64,000 nt of DNA from Bactrocera neohumeralis (Eukaryota > Arthropoda > Insecta > Diptera > Tephritidae). The DNA lies in NCBI RefSeq assembly GCF_024586455.1, contig NC_065921.1, positions 77,204,720 through 77,268,719 of the forward strand, written 5' to 3'. Each line of letters opens with the position of its first letter. Positions within the stretch are counted from its first letter, which is position 1. Of the stretch, positions 1-10,904 are shown piece after piece. The notes under the pieces are model-generated. The model was not told the DNA's origin and made no database searches. It saw nothing but the letters and a program-made list of their open reading frames with translations. The translations under genes were made by a program, and so were the position numbers.

Positions 1-1490
1 CATAATCGATAGATAAATAAATATATACATACAGTTATATTAAATAAAACCTTATCAATATGAGGACTACTTCTTGACTTATTTGCATTCACCCATAGAC
101 CCTGAAACCAAAGCAACAACTTTATCATGCTCAATTATTGCTGAGTTCTTCCAAGATACAGCTGAGAGGGATTTGTCGTCTCACTTCATGTATTTTTCTA
201 ACGAACGGTGCTCTGATCTACTTAATCCAGAGATCTTAAAAGTTGTCTCTCTGAAAAATGTAACTTTTATCTCCAATTGCTCTGCTTCTGTATAAAATTA
301 CATATAAACTAATTTACAGAACAGAATTTTAAATTCCTGAAATTATTTAAAATTTACCTCGGCAAAAGAAGACTTCGATTCTGATCCGACGGTCACTTGA
401 AAATATAAAACATGAGATCATAGATAAATTTCCAATTGCCGGTTCGAAATCGGAATTCATCAGTTTTCAGCAGTTCTACTAAATTGGCAGCATATCCCAA
501 AATTAGTTAATTCGAATCTAAGAATAATCGAACAGGTAGTTAGAATCGAAAGCAAAACAATAATTGCAGTTCGTTGAAGCTGAGTTTGAAGAGTTCATCA
601 CACATATCGGTGGGTTGTATCTTGAACTTCACGCTTTAAGCCACTTGCGAAAAACCGAAAGATTTTTAGAAGAACCACTTTTTGTTAGGAACACACTCTG
701 GTGATCAGATTTGTTCTATAAAGACATATAGATAAATAGATGAGGATTGAATCGAGACTTTAGGTCTATTTTGCCCTCACACGCATACCCTTTTGCCGGA
801 CCTTTGCGTTATATTAAGTAGGCCAAAGAGAAAAGCCTTTTCCTGTTCCAACGACTTCGTTTTTATACATTTCTAACCACTTTCCTTTAATCTTTCTCAT
901 ACTATTTATATTGTAATATAAAAAATTCTTACGAAAACAGCCCCCTAATGTGTGAACATTGCCACCATTATAATATTGCTTACAACATTTCTATATTCAA
1001 CTGCGTAACAAGTTTTTTACAAAGAATATGCGACAAAATAGAAAAAGGGAAGTGGTTGACCTCCAATACTAACCATAGGCCAGATGGAAATTAGATATAT
1101 ATGAAGAGATAGCGAATATTTAATAATAAACGGGTTTTACACGGGAAAAAAAGTATTGTTAGAGTTGATTAAATACCGAAAAGCCAATAATCTGCAAACT
1201 TCTTTTATAGTTATTCCTCGATAAGTATTTATAGTATGTTAACAAAAAAATTGCCGCTCGAAATCAATGACTGTCCGGATCCATCTCAAATGTAGGTGCT
1301 CTTACAAAATTAACATTGACCGGCTAATATCGGTTTTCATAGACTGCGTTCATTCCAAATACCACCTATAGTATATACAATGGACTTCATTGGCCGTAGG
1401 AATGCGGTTCCTGAAACAGATTTTTGTAAAATATTCGAGAACTATTGATGGCATTCAATTATTTGTCTTTTATTTTAAAATGTATTGTCC
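1..1490. other. AT-rich non-coding stretch
   Basis: I see no recognisable gene here. A 73-codon plus-strand ORF at 74-295 has no motif I know and AT-rich codon use like its surroundings, so I treat it as chance. There is no TE protein similarity until about 1.5 kb. Confidence 0.5.
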
Positions 1491-1494
1491 GCAA

Positions 1495-1800
1495 ACTAAC
1501 GCAGTTTTCAAAGTTGTATGAAATAGGGTGAACTGGAAACATGTAGGCACTTTGTCTTTCACTCTCCAGCCTTTACAAGACTGAGTTTGAAACATCTCGG
1601 TAATATTACCTTCGGCGAACCAGAAGACTTAGCCGAAACTGATATTAGCCGCCTCAACAAACTTGTGACAGGCTTAAAGCGCTTTGTCGATCTGTAAGGA
1701 TCTTATGATCTAGTATATAAGACCGACATTCTAAACTGTTCAAAATAGTTCCTTCTCAGGAGCGACCTTCTAAGCTAACCTAGCCTAACCTAAGCTAAGG
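1495..1800 (+). pseudogene. Non-LTR retrotransposon, C-terminal end and 3' tail
   Basis: The frame ending at TAA near 1695 reads ETCRHFVFHSPAFTRL followed by KHLGNITFGEPEDL and LNKLVTGLKRFVDL. The C..H.....PA...L...LG layout is the zinc-knuckle-like C-terminus found after the RNase H domain in I/R1/LOA-type non-LTR retrotransposons. The second Cys of the usual CPA is Ser here. The sequence then runs into a CCTAACCTAAG tail near 1778-1797, a 3' end also seen at 6.2 and 6.6 kb. The 9.5 kb minus-strand copy reads almost the same (RHFLLHCPTFTRLKMKHFG), so both belong to one family. Only the extreme 3' end is present, as expected of 5'-truncated target-primed insertions. No function remains. Confidence 0.6.
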
Positions 1801-2304
1801 CATTTCCTTACAAATAATGTTACAATAGACTTTGACATCCATTTTATCAATTAAGTTGTAATTCTGATATCACTTAATTACTTCATGTATGTATGAAAAA
1901 TTGTTGAAACTACTGGCTTACCTACCGATGTAATCTTAATTACACAATTAAGATAGATTGCGTTCATAATTTTCACATTAGTTAGTCCTTCAAATAGACT
2001 TTTACTTCAATTTATTGCCAATTGAATACTAACTGTGCAATAAGCTAATTGTTCTATGACAAAAATATTATCACGAAAACTGTTAATTTTTCAACTAACT
2101 GTTAATTGTATAATTATTTAGACTATTAAGCAATATTTTATATCAATTTGTTGTCAATGAAATTCTAACCGTGATATTTCTTAATTGTTTCATTATGAGT
2201 AAAACGAGTAAAATTATAAGTTTAATCCTACTTTAATCATCATAGAGTTATCGCTCTGAGAGATACCCAACGACAGTAGTGTTACAAAAGCATTTCTGAC
2301 GGCT
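1800..2304. other. AT-rich non-coding stretch
   Basis: Rich in TTAATTG and CAATTA words that resemble the adjacent minisatellite, so this may be older, decayed repeat units. No coding signal is visible. Confidence 0.4.
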
Positions 2305-3062
2305 TTTTAATTGAGTCAATTAGCTAGTTTACAGATGGATTTTTTTTTATATGTTATATTATATATGATATATTGTTGATTGAGTTGATTAGCAAATAGG
2401 CTACACAATAATTAAAGGAAAGATTTTTAATTGAGTCAGTTAACAGATAGTCTACACAATTAGTAAAAAAAAAATTTCAAACTGAATCAATTATGTTGCT
2501 GTCTGAAATAATGAAAGAAAAATTGTTAATTGAGTTAATTAGCAGATAGTCTACAGAATTAGTAATGAAAATTTTTCAAACTGAAACAATTAGATTGCTC
2601 TCTGGAGTAATATAAGAAAATATTGTTAATTGAGTCAATTAGCATATTGTCTACATAATTAATAATGAAAAAGTTACAAACTGAATCATTGAAAAGTTGG
2701 TAATTGAGTCAATTAGCATATAGTCTACAGAATTAAAATTAAAAATTTGCAAAATTAATTAATTGCGTTGCTGCCTGGAATAATGAAAGAAAATATTGTT
2801 AATTGAGTCAACACAATTAATAAGGAAAAATTTTCAACTGAATCAGTTAAGTTCCTGTTTGGAATAATTAAAGGAAATATTGTTAATTGAGTCAATTAGC
2901 AGATAGTCGACACAATTTGTAATGAAAAAGTTGCAAACTGAATGAATTAAGTTCCTGTCTGGAATAATGAGAGGGAAGATTGTTAATTGAGTCAATTAGC
3001 AGATAGTCCACACAATTAATAATGAAAAAGTTGCAAACTGAATGAATTAAGTTGCTGTCTGT
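2305..3062 (+). repeat. TGAGTCA-bearing minisatellite, unit about 101 bp
   Basis: Degenerate direct tandem repeat. A full unit reads roughly GTTAATTGAGTCAATTAGC, AGATAGTCTACACAATTA, TAATGAAAAAGTTGCAAAC, TGAATCAATTAAGTTGCTG, TCTGGAATAATGAAAGAAA. Unit starts near 2524, 2625, 2700, 2797, 2878 and 2980 are spaced 101, 75, 97, 81 and 102 bp, so some units carry internal deletions. Earlier, poorer units lie at about 2305-2500. Each good unit has the heptamer TGAGTCA: 2312, 2432, 2631, 2705, 2804, 2888 and 2988 (TGAGTTA at 2531). The repeat structure is directly visible. Any regulatory meaning is inference. Confidence 0.85.
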
Positions 3063-4460
3063 AAAACTTTACAAAATTAGACTTTATTTGTTCATATATT
3101 CTCAAGAACCTTTTACTGGCGCAAACTTCAAAGCATAGCTAAATAATTTTTCTCAGTGTAAGAAAATATTGCAGCTTTTAATTTTCCCTTTTTACAAACT
3201 TTCAAATCATTGGCATATGCGCTTGCGCACATTGCTTAGATATTTACAGTGAATAAGCATTTGAAATTAATGAAAAAAACCAACAAATAACCACAACGAA
3301 CCGGTTACTGGCGGTCAACCACGGGAAGCGAAACCAACAATTTTCAAATGCACATACATGCATATGTACGCCATAGCTGCATGCATGCTTAGATAAGTAT
3401 GAAAGTACAAAAGTTAGGTTAAGAAGAATCGCAATCTGTTGATTAGTACGTAGGCTAACATACAGCAATACATGCACTCATATATACATAAACACACACA
3501 TGCACCTAGAATATTTGCCATTTACTTTACTCTACGCCTTTTTGTTGCTATTGTGCCCCGTTCAGCTATACCATGCTATGCTAGGCATTACATACTTCCA
3601 TCGACTTAGAGACCTTTTTGTTCGATTTGTGTGGTCAACAAACTCAATTGCAGTCAAGTGCAATGGCTAATAGCTAATGGCTAATGCACATGGCTAGTTT
3701 AGTTGGCGAACAAACTGAGATTAACCGAAGCGCAACCGAGAACACGATGGAACAAAAAAACAACAACCCAACACGAGCCGCTTTGAAAACTGGAAAATCC
3801 ATGCGACTGACAAGCTGGTGTGGAGCGATGTTACAAAGGTGTTGCAACAAACTGCTGAAAAGGGAATTGTTTTTGTTGCTGTTGTGCTGTTGTTGTTATT
3901 CATTTTGAGTTTTTGTTAGCCTCCCTGAGGTGTTGCGGGTAAAAACTTGCAGGCAGATCATTGCGCGGCTGTCAGGTGTAACCACAAAGGTGAATTGAAT
4001 GGCAAGGCTAAACTGATCAACCGATAGCCGGACATAATTGAGCGAAGCGCGTAAAGGCTGTGCGGTGTGCGGTGTGTTGTTGGCCGCCGATTGCACACCA
4101 ATGCTTTTCATCTGCCGTCCTATGCTGGGTATGGCGTGTGCAGTGGTTGGCAAAGCGGAAAATCAGCGATATAATGTTATTACTTAATATAGTCAAAGGC
4201 TTTGGCAGCGCAAATAAATGGAGAAAACAAAACACTAATAGAAGGCGGTTCAAAAGAAGTGTAGCTCCAGCTGTAAAGCAAGCAGTAACGAAGCTACAAA
4301 TAGTGGATCGCGCAAGTTGTGAAAATGTAGTGAATATTAAGCGACCGCGAAACAAATTTATATCGGAAGCGTAGGAAACAGTCGACGGAAATCTGTATGA
4401 GTACTACTGTGGATGCTCGAAGTCAAGGCTTATCTAATTTTTCCCATGGCAAATCAATAA
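3063..4460. other. Non-coding DNA with overlapping spurious ORFs
   Basis: A, CA and TATG-rich DNA with triplet runs near 3740-3900 (GTTGTT, CAACAA). Small ORFs on both strands between 3684 and 4374 overlap one another, match no family I know and probably reflect moderately GC-rich non-coding DNA. No splice-framed exon is convincing. Confidence 0.45.
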
Positions 4461-4463
4461 ATA

Positions 4464-5500
4464 ACGGGTGTTTTTTTAGACACGTGGTTTTCGGAGTTTA
4501 TTCATACTCAGTTAGGCTTGTCATTTTATGCTACGAACCTACTCCGGAGCAAGGTTTGCAAAATAACTCCACGATTCGTCCGACGAGACCAATATTCGGT
4601 TGCGATAATCACCCAGTAGAGTCGGTAACTTGAGCAACCATGGATCAGTTTCGCACCACGTTAGCTATAGTTGATGATGCGCATCCTCATACAGTACAGT
4701 GCACTCCGAAGACTACTGTGGAGCCGAGTGTCGAAGAAGACCCGAATGAGTTCATACGCCATTGCGCGCAACAATTGGAGCTGTACCCAACCACTTTATT
4801 GAAGATTTTATGGAAGGATCTTGGTTTGCGGACTGTCAAAATCCAACTCGTGCAAGAATTGCAGCCGAGCGACCATCAAGAGCATCACAAATCCGGTAAA
4901 TGGGTCCAAACAGATATTGCAACTGATACCGATTTTTACAAAAAAATTTGGTTCAGCGATGTAGCTTATTCACGGTTATCGCATATGGAATGATGATAGT
5001 CCACAAGCCACGGTTGAGACACCGCTACTTACTCAAAAAGTTAGTATTAAGTCTGCTCTTTTAGCAAAGGGATTCATTAGTTTATTATATGTATGTATAT
5101 TTTTTCAAAAGTTAAGCCGGCTTATTGCCATCAAAGGACTATAGAGCCATGATTAATGACTTTTTCTTGCCTGAATTGGAGGGTTTTGATGTGAAAGACC
5201 TATGGTTCCAACAAGACGGTGCTATATGCCATATAGTCGACGAAATAATCAATTTATCGAAGGAAACTTTTGGTGAATGCTTTATCTTGCGTCGTGGGCC
5301 GGTGACGTGGCCTCTAAGATCGTGCAACCAAGGCGATTGATGCCTTGAAAAAGAATATTCGGCGCATCATTGCTAACACCACCCAAATTGCTACAAAAAG
5401 TGGTCGAAAATTAAACCTCTCGGCTGGAACTCATTCGAATTAGCCGCGCCGGTCACTTGTTGAAACATTTTGTAGAACATATTGACAAACCCTTATCTTT
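4464..5500 (+). pseudogene. IS630/Tc1-mariner-like (DDE_3 type) transposase pseudogene, copy 1
   Basis: The element seems to begin at CGGGTGTTTTTTTAGAC (4465) after a TA. The N-terminal HTH region is at about 4640-4990: EPSVEEDPNEFIRHCAQQL, LYPTTLLKILWKDLGL, VKIQLVQEL, then DFYKKIWFSDVAYSRL, which matches the family block around its first catalytic Asp (K.ILFSDEAHF). The second half is near 5125-5340: YRAMINDFFLPELEG, then LWFQQDGAICH with the second catalytic Asp in QQDGA. The tail at 5331-5440 reads KAIDALKKNIRRIIANTT and TKSGRK. Frameshifts, stops and a lost middle and C-terminal segment make it non-functional. The family naming is mine from motifs; Tc1/mariner superfamily membership is firm, the subfamily is not. 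Related copies lie at 14.7 and 26 kb. Confidence 0.75.
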
Positions 5501-6185
5501 AAAACAGAGCCAAATCTTTGGCTATAACACCAAATTATATGCGTTTTTTCTTCTTGACAATCACATGTCTAACTTTTCACTAAGAATTAATGTAAATTTG
5601 AGACTAGAATGAATACCAATAGAATGACATTTACTCTAATTACCTGTACACATGTACCGACCCTTCCAGTATCTAATTACCACTCCCATACAATTCACTA
5701 TACTCACTAGATATGATTACCATATCTACTTACACGTCAATGAAAGTTAAGTGCTGTGGTCTCGGTTTGATTGGCTTTTATTTTCACTAAAATTGGCGAA
5801 TCGATGGCAACGATAAAATCAGCACTAAATACTGGTAAATATAGTTTCGGTGAAATGTTCCGCGCGGAAGTACACCAAATGACTGACAAGATAAGCCATA
5901 AGTTCAATTTACAGCTTTTAGCGAAAACAAGCATAGATATTTACAGAAATGACGGCATATTCGATAACGTCTTTGTTTTCACTTTTTTGTTGGGCAAATT
6001 GATTTACAATTCCACGTTTGGCACATTCTGTGATAAGGTAGTGAGGTTATGTTGCATACATATTGGTATTGAATGAGAAATTATTCGCTTTCGTATCGAT
6101 AAAGCGCTTTGTTTAAACCCCGTTGGAAATTGTGTGTTTGTGAGAAACTGGCCTTTTATTTTCCTTCAACAATCTAAGCTCGACA
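5500..6185. other. Non-coding DNA with one unrecognised 101-codon ORF
   Basis: A plus-strand ORF at 5771-6076 (MAFIFTKIGESMATIKSALN...) has no motif I recognise and no coding-like context. It could be an old exon or repeat remnant, but nothing supports translation. The rest is AT-rich and featureless. Confidence 0.35.
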
Positions 6186-6189
6186 GTTG

Positions 6190-6600
6190 AAAGAATTAGG
6201 TTAGGTTACTCGAATAGGCTTGTGAGCCACACTTAGACCAGCTTTGGTCCTTAGCGAAGCCAGATGTCGTGCCGTTACGTAAGTCATAAGAAGTAGTCAT
6301 TCTTGAGGATCTTCCAGTTTCTCATACCATGGGGGTTACAATTGTTTTAGGCGTTGTCTTGCTAGTGCTGGACAAGTGTAAAAGAGGTGCTCCATTGTTT
6401 TCCTAGTGCCTTCACTTTCAACATGACGTTTGCAGTATTGCACCAAGTTAGATCATTCTATCGAAATTCAAACCGCTTTGCATGCTTTTGTCCAGATCGT
6501 CGTGAAGACAATGCGTGTGTTTACCAATATCAGTCATGTTATCCGATGATAGCCTAACACCACTCTTAGCGATCCCGTTCACTATCTCTTCGGGAGAATT
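6190..6600 (-). pseudogene. Non-LTR retrotransposon 3' end, copy a
   Basis: Read on the minus strand, the region gives SEGTRKTMEHLFYTCPALA followed by RQRLKQL and stops. This is the (C..C).....EH....CPAL...R...L C-terminal signature that follows RNase H in R1/I/LOA-like elements. Its 3' end is CCTAACCTAATTC (the plus strand shows GAATTAGGTTAGGTTA at 6194). It is directly followed by a second copy with the same type of end, so two 3' fragments lie head to tail. Heavily truncated and inactive. Confidence 0.65.
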
Positions 6601-7115
6601 AGGTTAAGTTAGGTTATACTGTCCGACTATCACGCAATACATAGACTTACTGGTTCCTAGTAATGCCAAATGGTGGTTTAGTTTAATTTGAGGTGAAGAA
6701 TTAGTCACACAGGACATCAACATTTGTGGCGAACTTTAAGACGGATCTGAAGTCTATGTTCGAAACTATGTCCAAACCTTTGAACTTCGAAGCTCCTAAA
6801 TACTTGAGTCGACTTTTAGACACTTTTGAACAAGGGCATAGGAGATGTTCTAGTGTTTTTCTCATGTTAATTTCTCTGCACTTTCAGTAGGTTGTGAACT
6901 GTCAAGTGGCTAACAGCCGTCCGGCAGTCCTTTTAAGACTCTGATCTACCTGTCAGGCTTTTCGTAAATTCCGTTGTAGTAGTATATCGCTCTTATTGAC
7001 TTCCATAGTTCCTATGTATAGTTGTTCTATAGCCAGGCGGATGGCACTTTTGACGATCTCATTAGCTGCTTTGTTTACCAGAAATCCTGACCTAGAACCC
7101 AATATATATGCGGAA
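6594..7115 (-). pseudogene. Non-LTR retrotransposon RNase H end plus C-terminus, copy b
   Basis: Minus strand from about 7110: SRSGFLVNKAANEIVKSAIR corresponds to the end of an RNase H domain (usual form PGHSG..GNE.ADELA.). After a frameshifted stretch comes KTLEHLLCPCSKVSKSRLKY, then LGASKFKGLDIVSNIDFRS, LKFATNVDVLCD and a stop near 6700. The tail is CCTAACTTAACCTAATTC, ending at 6594. The His of the RNase H GH pair is replaced (SRSG), and the frame is broken. Probably a separate insertion of the same family as copy a, or a tandem duplication. Confidence 0.7.
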
Positions 7116-7394
7116 TTAAGTTGTATAACATTTCTTAGTGGGTGTTTTCAAGTAACGTTTTTACATATTGTCCGACATACCAAAATACCGGAAATTGTAG
7201 TTTCAAACAATGAAAGACCAGAAGCAGTGGTGGTGTTATTTCAACTTTTCAATTTATAACTTGATAACAATTAATTAGCAGAAACAGTTTATAGTTTACT
7301 ATGATAAGAGCAGAGGTACCAGGGGACATGTTCCAGTCAAAACGAAGAAGATATGAAAGTTTAAATAACGAAGCCAGTACTCGCAAATTTATTA
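7115..7394. other. Non-coding, no recognised feature
   Basis: AT-rich linker between two non-LTR fragments. A plus-strand ORF reaching 7259 mostly runs antisense to the RNase H remnant. Nothing else is seen. Confidence 0.4.
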
Positions 7395-7700
7395 TTTATT
7401 TAATAATTTATTATTAAAATTGATTAGACAAGGCTGGAAGTGTTGAGAAAGCTTGCTGAGCGCGATGGAGGCGATGTGATCCCTGTCCAAGTAGATGGTT
7501 TCAAGGGGTTTGAGCCTGTTTCTACAAACTGCTGGACAAACTAGAATTTGGTGTTCTGGAGTTTCCGGTTCCATGTTCTAAAACCGGCAGTTTGCACTAG
7601 AGCCTATGCCCATGTTTAACAAGTGTTTATTGAGCCTGCAGTGCTCAGTATAGAGCGAGACAGGAAGACGGAATCTGTCTGAGAGGAGGAGGCTGAATAT
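7395..7700 (-). pseudogene. Non-LTR retrotransposon C-terminus (CCHC-like end)
   Basis: On the minus strand: EHCRLNKHLLNMGIGSSANC, RF, a stop, NMEPETPEHQILVCPAV, CRNRLKPLETIYL. Normal relatives read TGHC.LN.HL...G......CRFC...ETPEH.L..CPA. So the zinc-knuckle Cys/His ligands are mostly kept, with one Cys lost to a stop. It is a different subfamily from the 6-7 kb copies, judging by the sequence around the knuckle. The fragment has no upstream RT. Confidence 0.65.
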
Positions 7701-8930
7701 ATCTCTATTAGAATTAGAGACATAGCGACTATTTATTTAGCATACGAATCGAACCAACCTATTGTTTAGTGTCTTTTATATATATTATTATATGAAATCA
7801 GATTTGAACCAAAAGACCAGAATTTTGACTGAATTAACTAAACTCCATACAGACAAAGGTAAAACATAACCATATTAAATCAGGTATGTTTCATACTATA
7901 AGTATTTTGAATCAAGTCAGCCAATTTTGAGAAGAATATCTTTGAATCGCCTAATATCATATGGATTTTTAAAGGCGAAGAGAGGACTCAATTATTTTAC
8001 AGAAATTTCTCATACTCACAGATACCACATTTAAAGAGGCTTGTGAAGTTTTGCCTCAGAATATTTTTAATATTAAAATTGCAAGCAAATCAAATAAAAT
8101 CATTGCATGGTAATAAAATATAACGGTAAATATATAAAAATGCTTTGCTGATGCCATAAAATAGCAGTAATGCCATGATTAATATGCGTGGAAATGGAAT
8201 CATTAAACAAAAAGGCGGAAAAAATTAAAAAAATGTGAATAATTAAAATAATAAAAATAAAATAATAAAATGAAAAGACCGACACAGTTTCATATAATAC
8301 ATATAACATTAAATGCAACAACAAAAAAAAAAAATTGTAATAAAAAGTATGGCAGCATTCACAGGATTATATACAAAATGGTAGCATAAAATCAATGCGA
8401 TAAATATCAGCAAAAAGAACGAATAAATAAAAACAACAATAATCAATTACAATAAATTTATTAACCTGCAACATTAACGCCGTTGTCACTTGCCACACAA
8501 TTTTTAAATAACCGTACATAACATAGTAAAGAGCAAACGCAAAATATATTCAATAAAAAACTTTGCACCTTAATTAAATTATGCAACAACAGCCTTAACA
8601 GCTGTGACAGTATTGTTAAAGGATCAACTGTGATGTCGCTAGTTAAGAGTGTAATTAGTGAACTGAGTGCGACAGCCAAGGACAATAATACGGTTGACGC
8701 GAATGGCTGACCAGCATAATTGGACACTAAGTTATGCTTTCAATTAATGGTTGGCGGTCTGAAATGCGACGAACCGCAAGCAATTCAATAAATAAATTAC
8801 AACGTGACCAGTAGTTGTTAAGGGGAGTTTTAAAATTACACAATACAATTAGTGAGAGGCATTTTAAGGTAATTTAAAATTATTGAAACAAAGAATTCGT
8901 GTCAAATTTTGTATTTTTAACCAAATTTCT
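7700..8930. other. AT-rich non-coding stretch
   Basis: No TE protein similarity seen. A minus-strand ORF at 8461-8727 (88 codons, leucine-rich, MSNYAGQPFASTVLLSLAVA...) lacks a recognisable family or upstream exon. Poly-A/T and ATAAAATAA simple sequence occurs at 8190-8340. Confidence 0.4.
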
Positions 8931-8934
8931 TATG

Positions 8935-9435
8935 CCAAATCGTTGCGAATGTTGAAAAAGCTTACACTGATTCAGTTTTATTAAAAAACACAAGCCTACG
9001 AGTGGTACAAAGCCTTCGAAGAGGGTCGAGACATAGTTGAAAACATGCCTCCTTCTGGACGACTTTCAACTGATGAAAATTTAAAAAAAGTGTGAAGGAT
9101 ATGGTGCTTGAACATCGTTAAGCAAGTGTTGGAGAGATAGCAAGAGAGCCCGACATCTCTCGCAAGTCCGTTCGAATGATTTTGGTGGATATTTTGGGTA
9201 TAAAAGGCGATCTGGCTCGACTAGTTCTGATAAAGCTGCATTATTTTCAAAGAGAGTACCGTAAACCGGTCTATCTCTCATTCATGGAGAGCATTATAAC
9301 TGCCGATGAGACATGGATTTATGAGTTTGACATGCAAACAAGTCAACAATCATCGAAATGGAACTCATTTTCAGTCGATCGAAGAGATAAAACGAAATTC
9401 GCTGAAGGCCCTCGCAAAAAGTACTTATGAAAAGT
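8935..9435 (+). pseudogene. Mariner transposase pseudogene with internal deletion (family A, copy 1)
   Basis: DD34D mariner-type protein in broken frames: YEWYKAFEEGRDIVENMPPS and GRLSTDEN, then an HTH (SVGEIAREPDISRKSVRMIL), VDILGIKGDLARL, then IITADETWIYEFDMQTSQQ. Here the first catalytic Asp block is ADETW instead of GDETW. At about 9360-9370 the sequence jumps from QQSSKW straight to FSVDRRDKTKFAEGP, which in relatives lies after the third Asp (FQSIEEIK..SL..L). The central catalytic region, including the second and third Asp, is gone. The 56 kb copy has the same junction. The 3' end is lost at about 9435. Confidence 0.8.
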
Positions 9436-9479
9436 GAGGCGTATTATTAAGTTCATGTAAGCTGAGGTTAATATTGGCT

Positions 9480-10000
9480 GGCAGTTGTAAGTTGGGTTAG
9501 ATTAAAATATCGACCCTAAAGGGATCTCACTGGTACAGCCTGGAACTCCAGTCTCTTATATTACCTACAACTCCTATATAATAGATCAGAAGACCATTAA
9601 AAATTAACAAAACGCGTTGTGCCTTTTAAAATCTTATTGAGACATTTACGGTCCGGTTTGGTTATGTCTCTTAGTTCGCCGATGCTAAGACTGCCAAAAT
9701 GTTTCATCTTCAGTCTTGTAAAGGTTGGACAATGGAGTAGAAAGTGTCTGGATGACCTTCCATATAACTTAAATAACTTGCGTCAGTCAAGATTATTTCC
9801 TGACCGCATGAAAGCCTGATGGATGTACTTTGCTAAGGGCACGTAGTTCGTAAGATGTTCTGCGTTCTACTCTAGGTCAAGAGGATCTTGCAGCCGCACA
9901 GGAGTGGGTAGTCGAAGAGCGCCTGCAAAGCGCACCTGAGGTCTATTGGTCCAGTGCTAGAATGCAAGATACAATGGAGATCCAAATCTTCAAATGGGTA
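9480..10000 (-). pseudogene. Non-LTR retrotransposon C-terminus and 3' end
   Basis: Minus strand: CKILL near 9900, then RHFLLHCPTFTRLKMKHFG, SLSIGELRDITKPD, CLNKILKGTTRFVNF and a stop at 9598-9600. It is the same family as the plus-strand copy at 1.5 kb, with the C-terminal knuckle CP intact. The 3' untranslated part runs down to about 9480 and ends near AACCCAACTTA. It directly follows the mariner remnant ending at 9435. RT and most of RNase H are missing. Confidence 0.65.
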
Positions 10001-10904
10001 TCATTTCATTGTAGACATAAGAACATAATGTTATTAAAAGGAAACGCTCTCTCAATTTCTTTAAGATATCTTATATGTTGACCCGTATAAACCGGACTTA
10101 AAAATATTTATATTAGGTATATGGGATCTTATGCAAGCATTGACCCAATTTTTCCTGTTTTGGCTGACAACATAGGACGATCAAAATAATGTGACGAACC
10201 AAATTTAGTTCGTCGAGTAGTTCCTTAGATATAGGATTCCACCTAAAAGTGGGTGCTAGAAGAGCTTCCTCTCAGTAAGCTCGGTTAAAACAGCCTTAAT
10301 GATTTGTGAGATAGGCGCACCAAACTTCTTCATTCTGTCCCATTTCAAACAAACAAAAGTGCTACGATGATACATCTTAAAAAAGTTTCTTCCACTAATC
10401 CATTTCTTTCCAAACTATCAAAAGCAGTTTTGGTGTTCTATTGATTGACAGCTAAAGAGTAAAAATTTCAAAAAATGAAATTATCGACCCAGTACTAATA
10501 AATTGCACCTTCGTTCGTTCGGTCGGTTCATTATCGCTGTTATATAACAGAGTTATGCTTATTTTCGGATAAGCTTTATTGGATCTTATGCGAAGTATGG
10601 CAACTCTTGGCAAGCTGTTTCAGAAGTACAGTCATATAAATGTGAGTAGATAATGAAATTCATCGAAATTTATAGAAAATATGACAGCACTTCATGCATA
10701 ACCACCTCTTATCTTAAGCAGTGATAGCGACATAATTTTCCGTGCGGTTCTGAAGTCACCGCAGCCCTTATCCCGTCATTTTTCTGCTAAATAACGCTTC
10801 CGCTTAGTAAAATTTCGTTCGAAGTTAAATGGATTTCAATTTAGCTGGAAATAAGATATCTACCATTGATAATCAAAATTGCTATTAATTTCTCTTCGAA
10901 CTTA
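10000..10904. other. Non-coding, no recognised feature
   Basis: Mixed-composition DNA with no ORF above 60 codons and no family motif I recognise. May hold decayed repeats. Confidence 0.4.

Noticed and set aside
428..445. CCGGTTCGAAATCGG resembling a tRNA T-arm
   Set aside because: No acceptor stem, D-arm or anticodon arm can be fitted upstream.
3684..4374. Cluster of overlapping ORFs on both strands
   Set aside because: They overlap antisense, have no known domains and no splice context; their composition explains them.
6194..6215. TTAGGTTAGGTTA resembling the insect telomere repeat TTAGG
   Set aside because: Only two to three units, the same sequence occurs as the 3' tail of several non-LTR copies here, and flies lack TTAGG telomeres.
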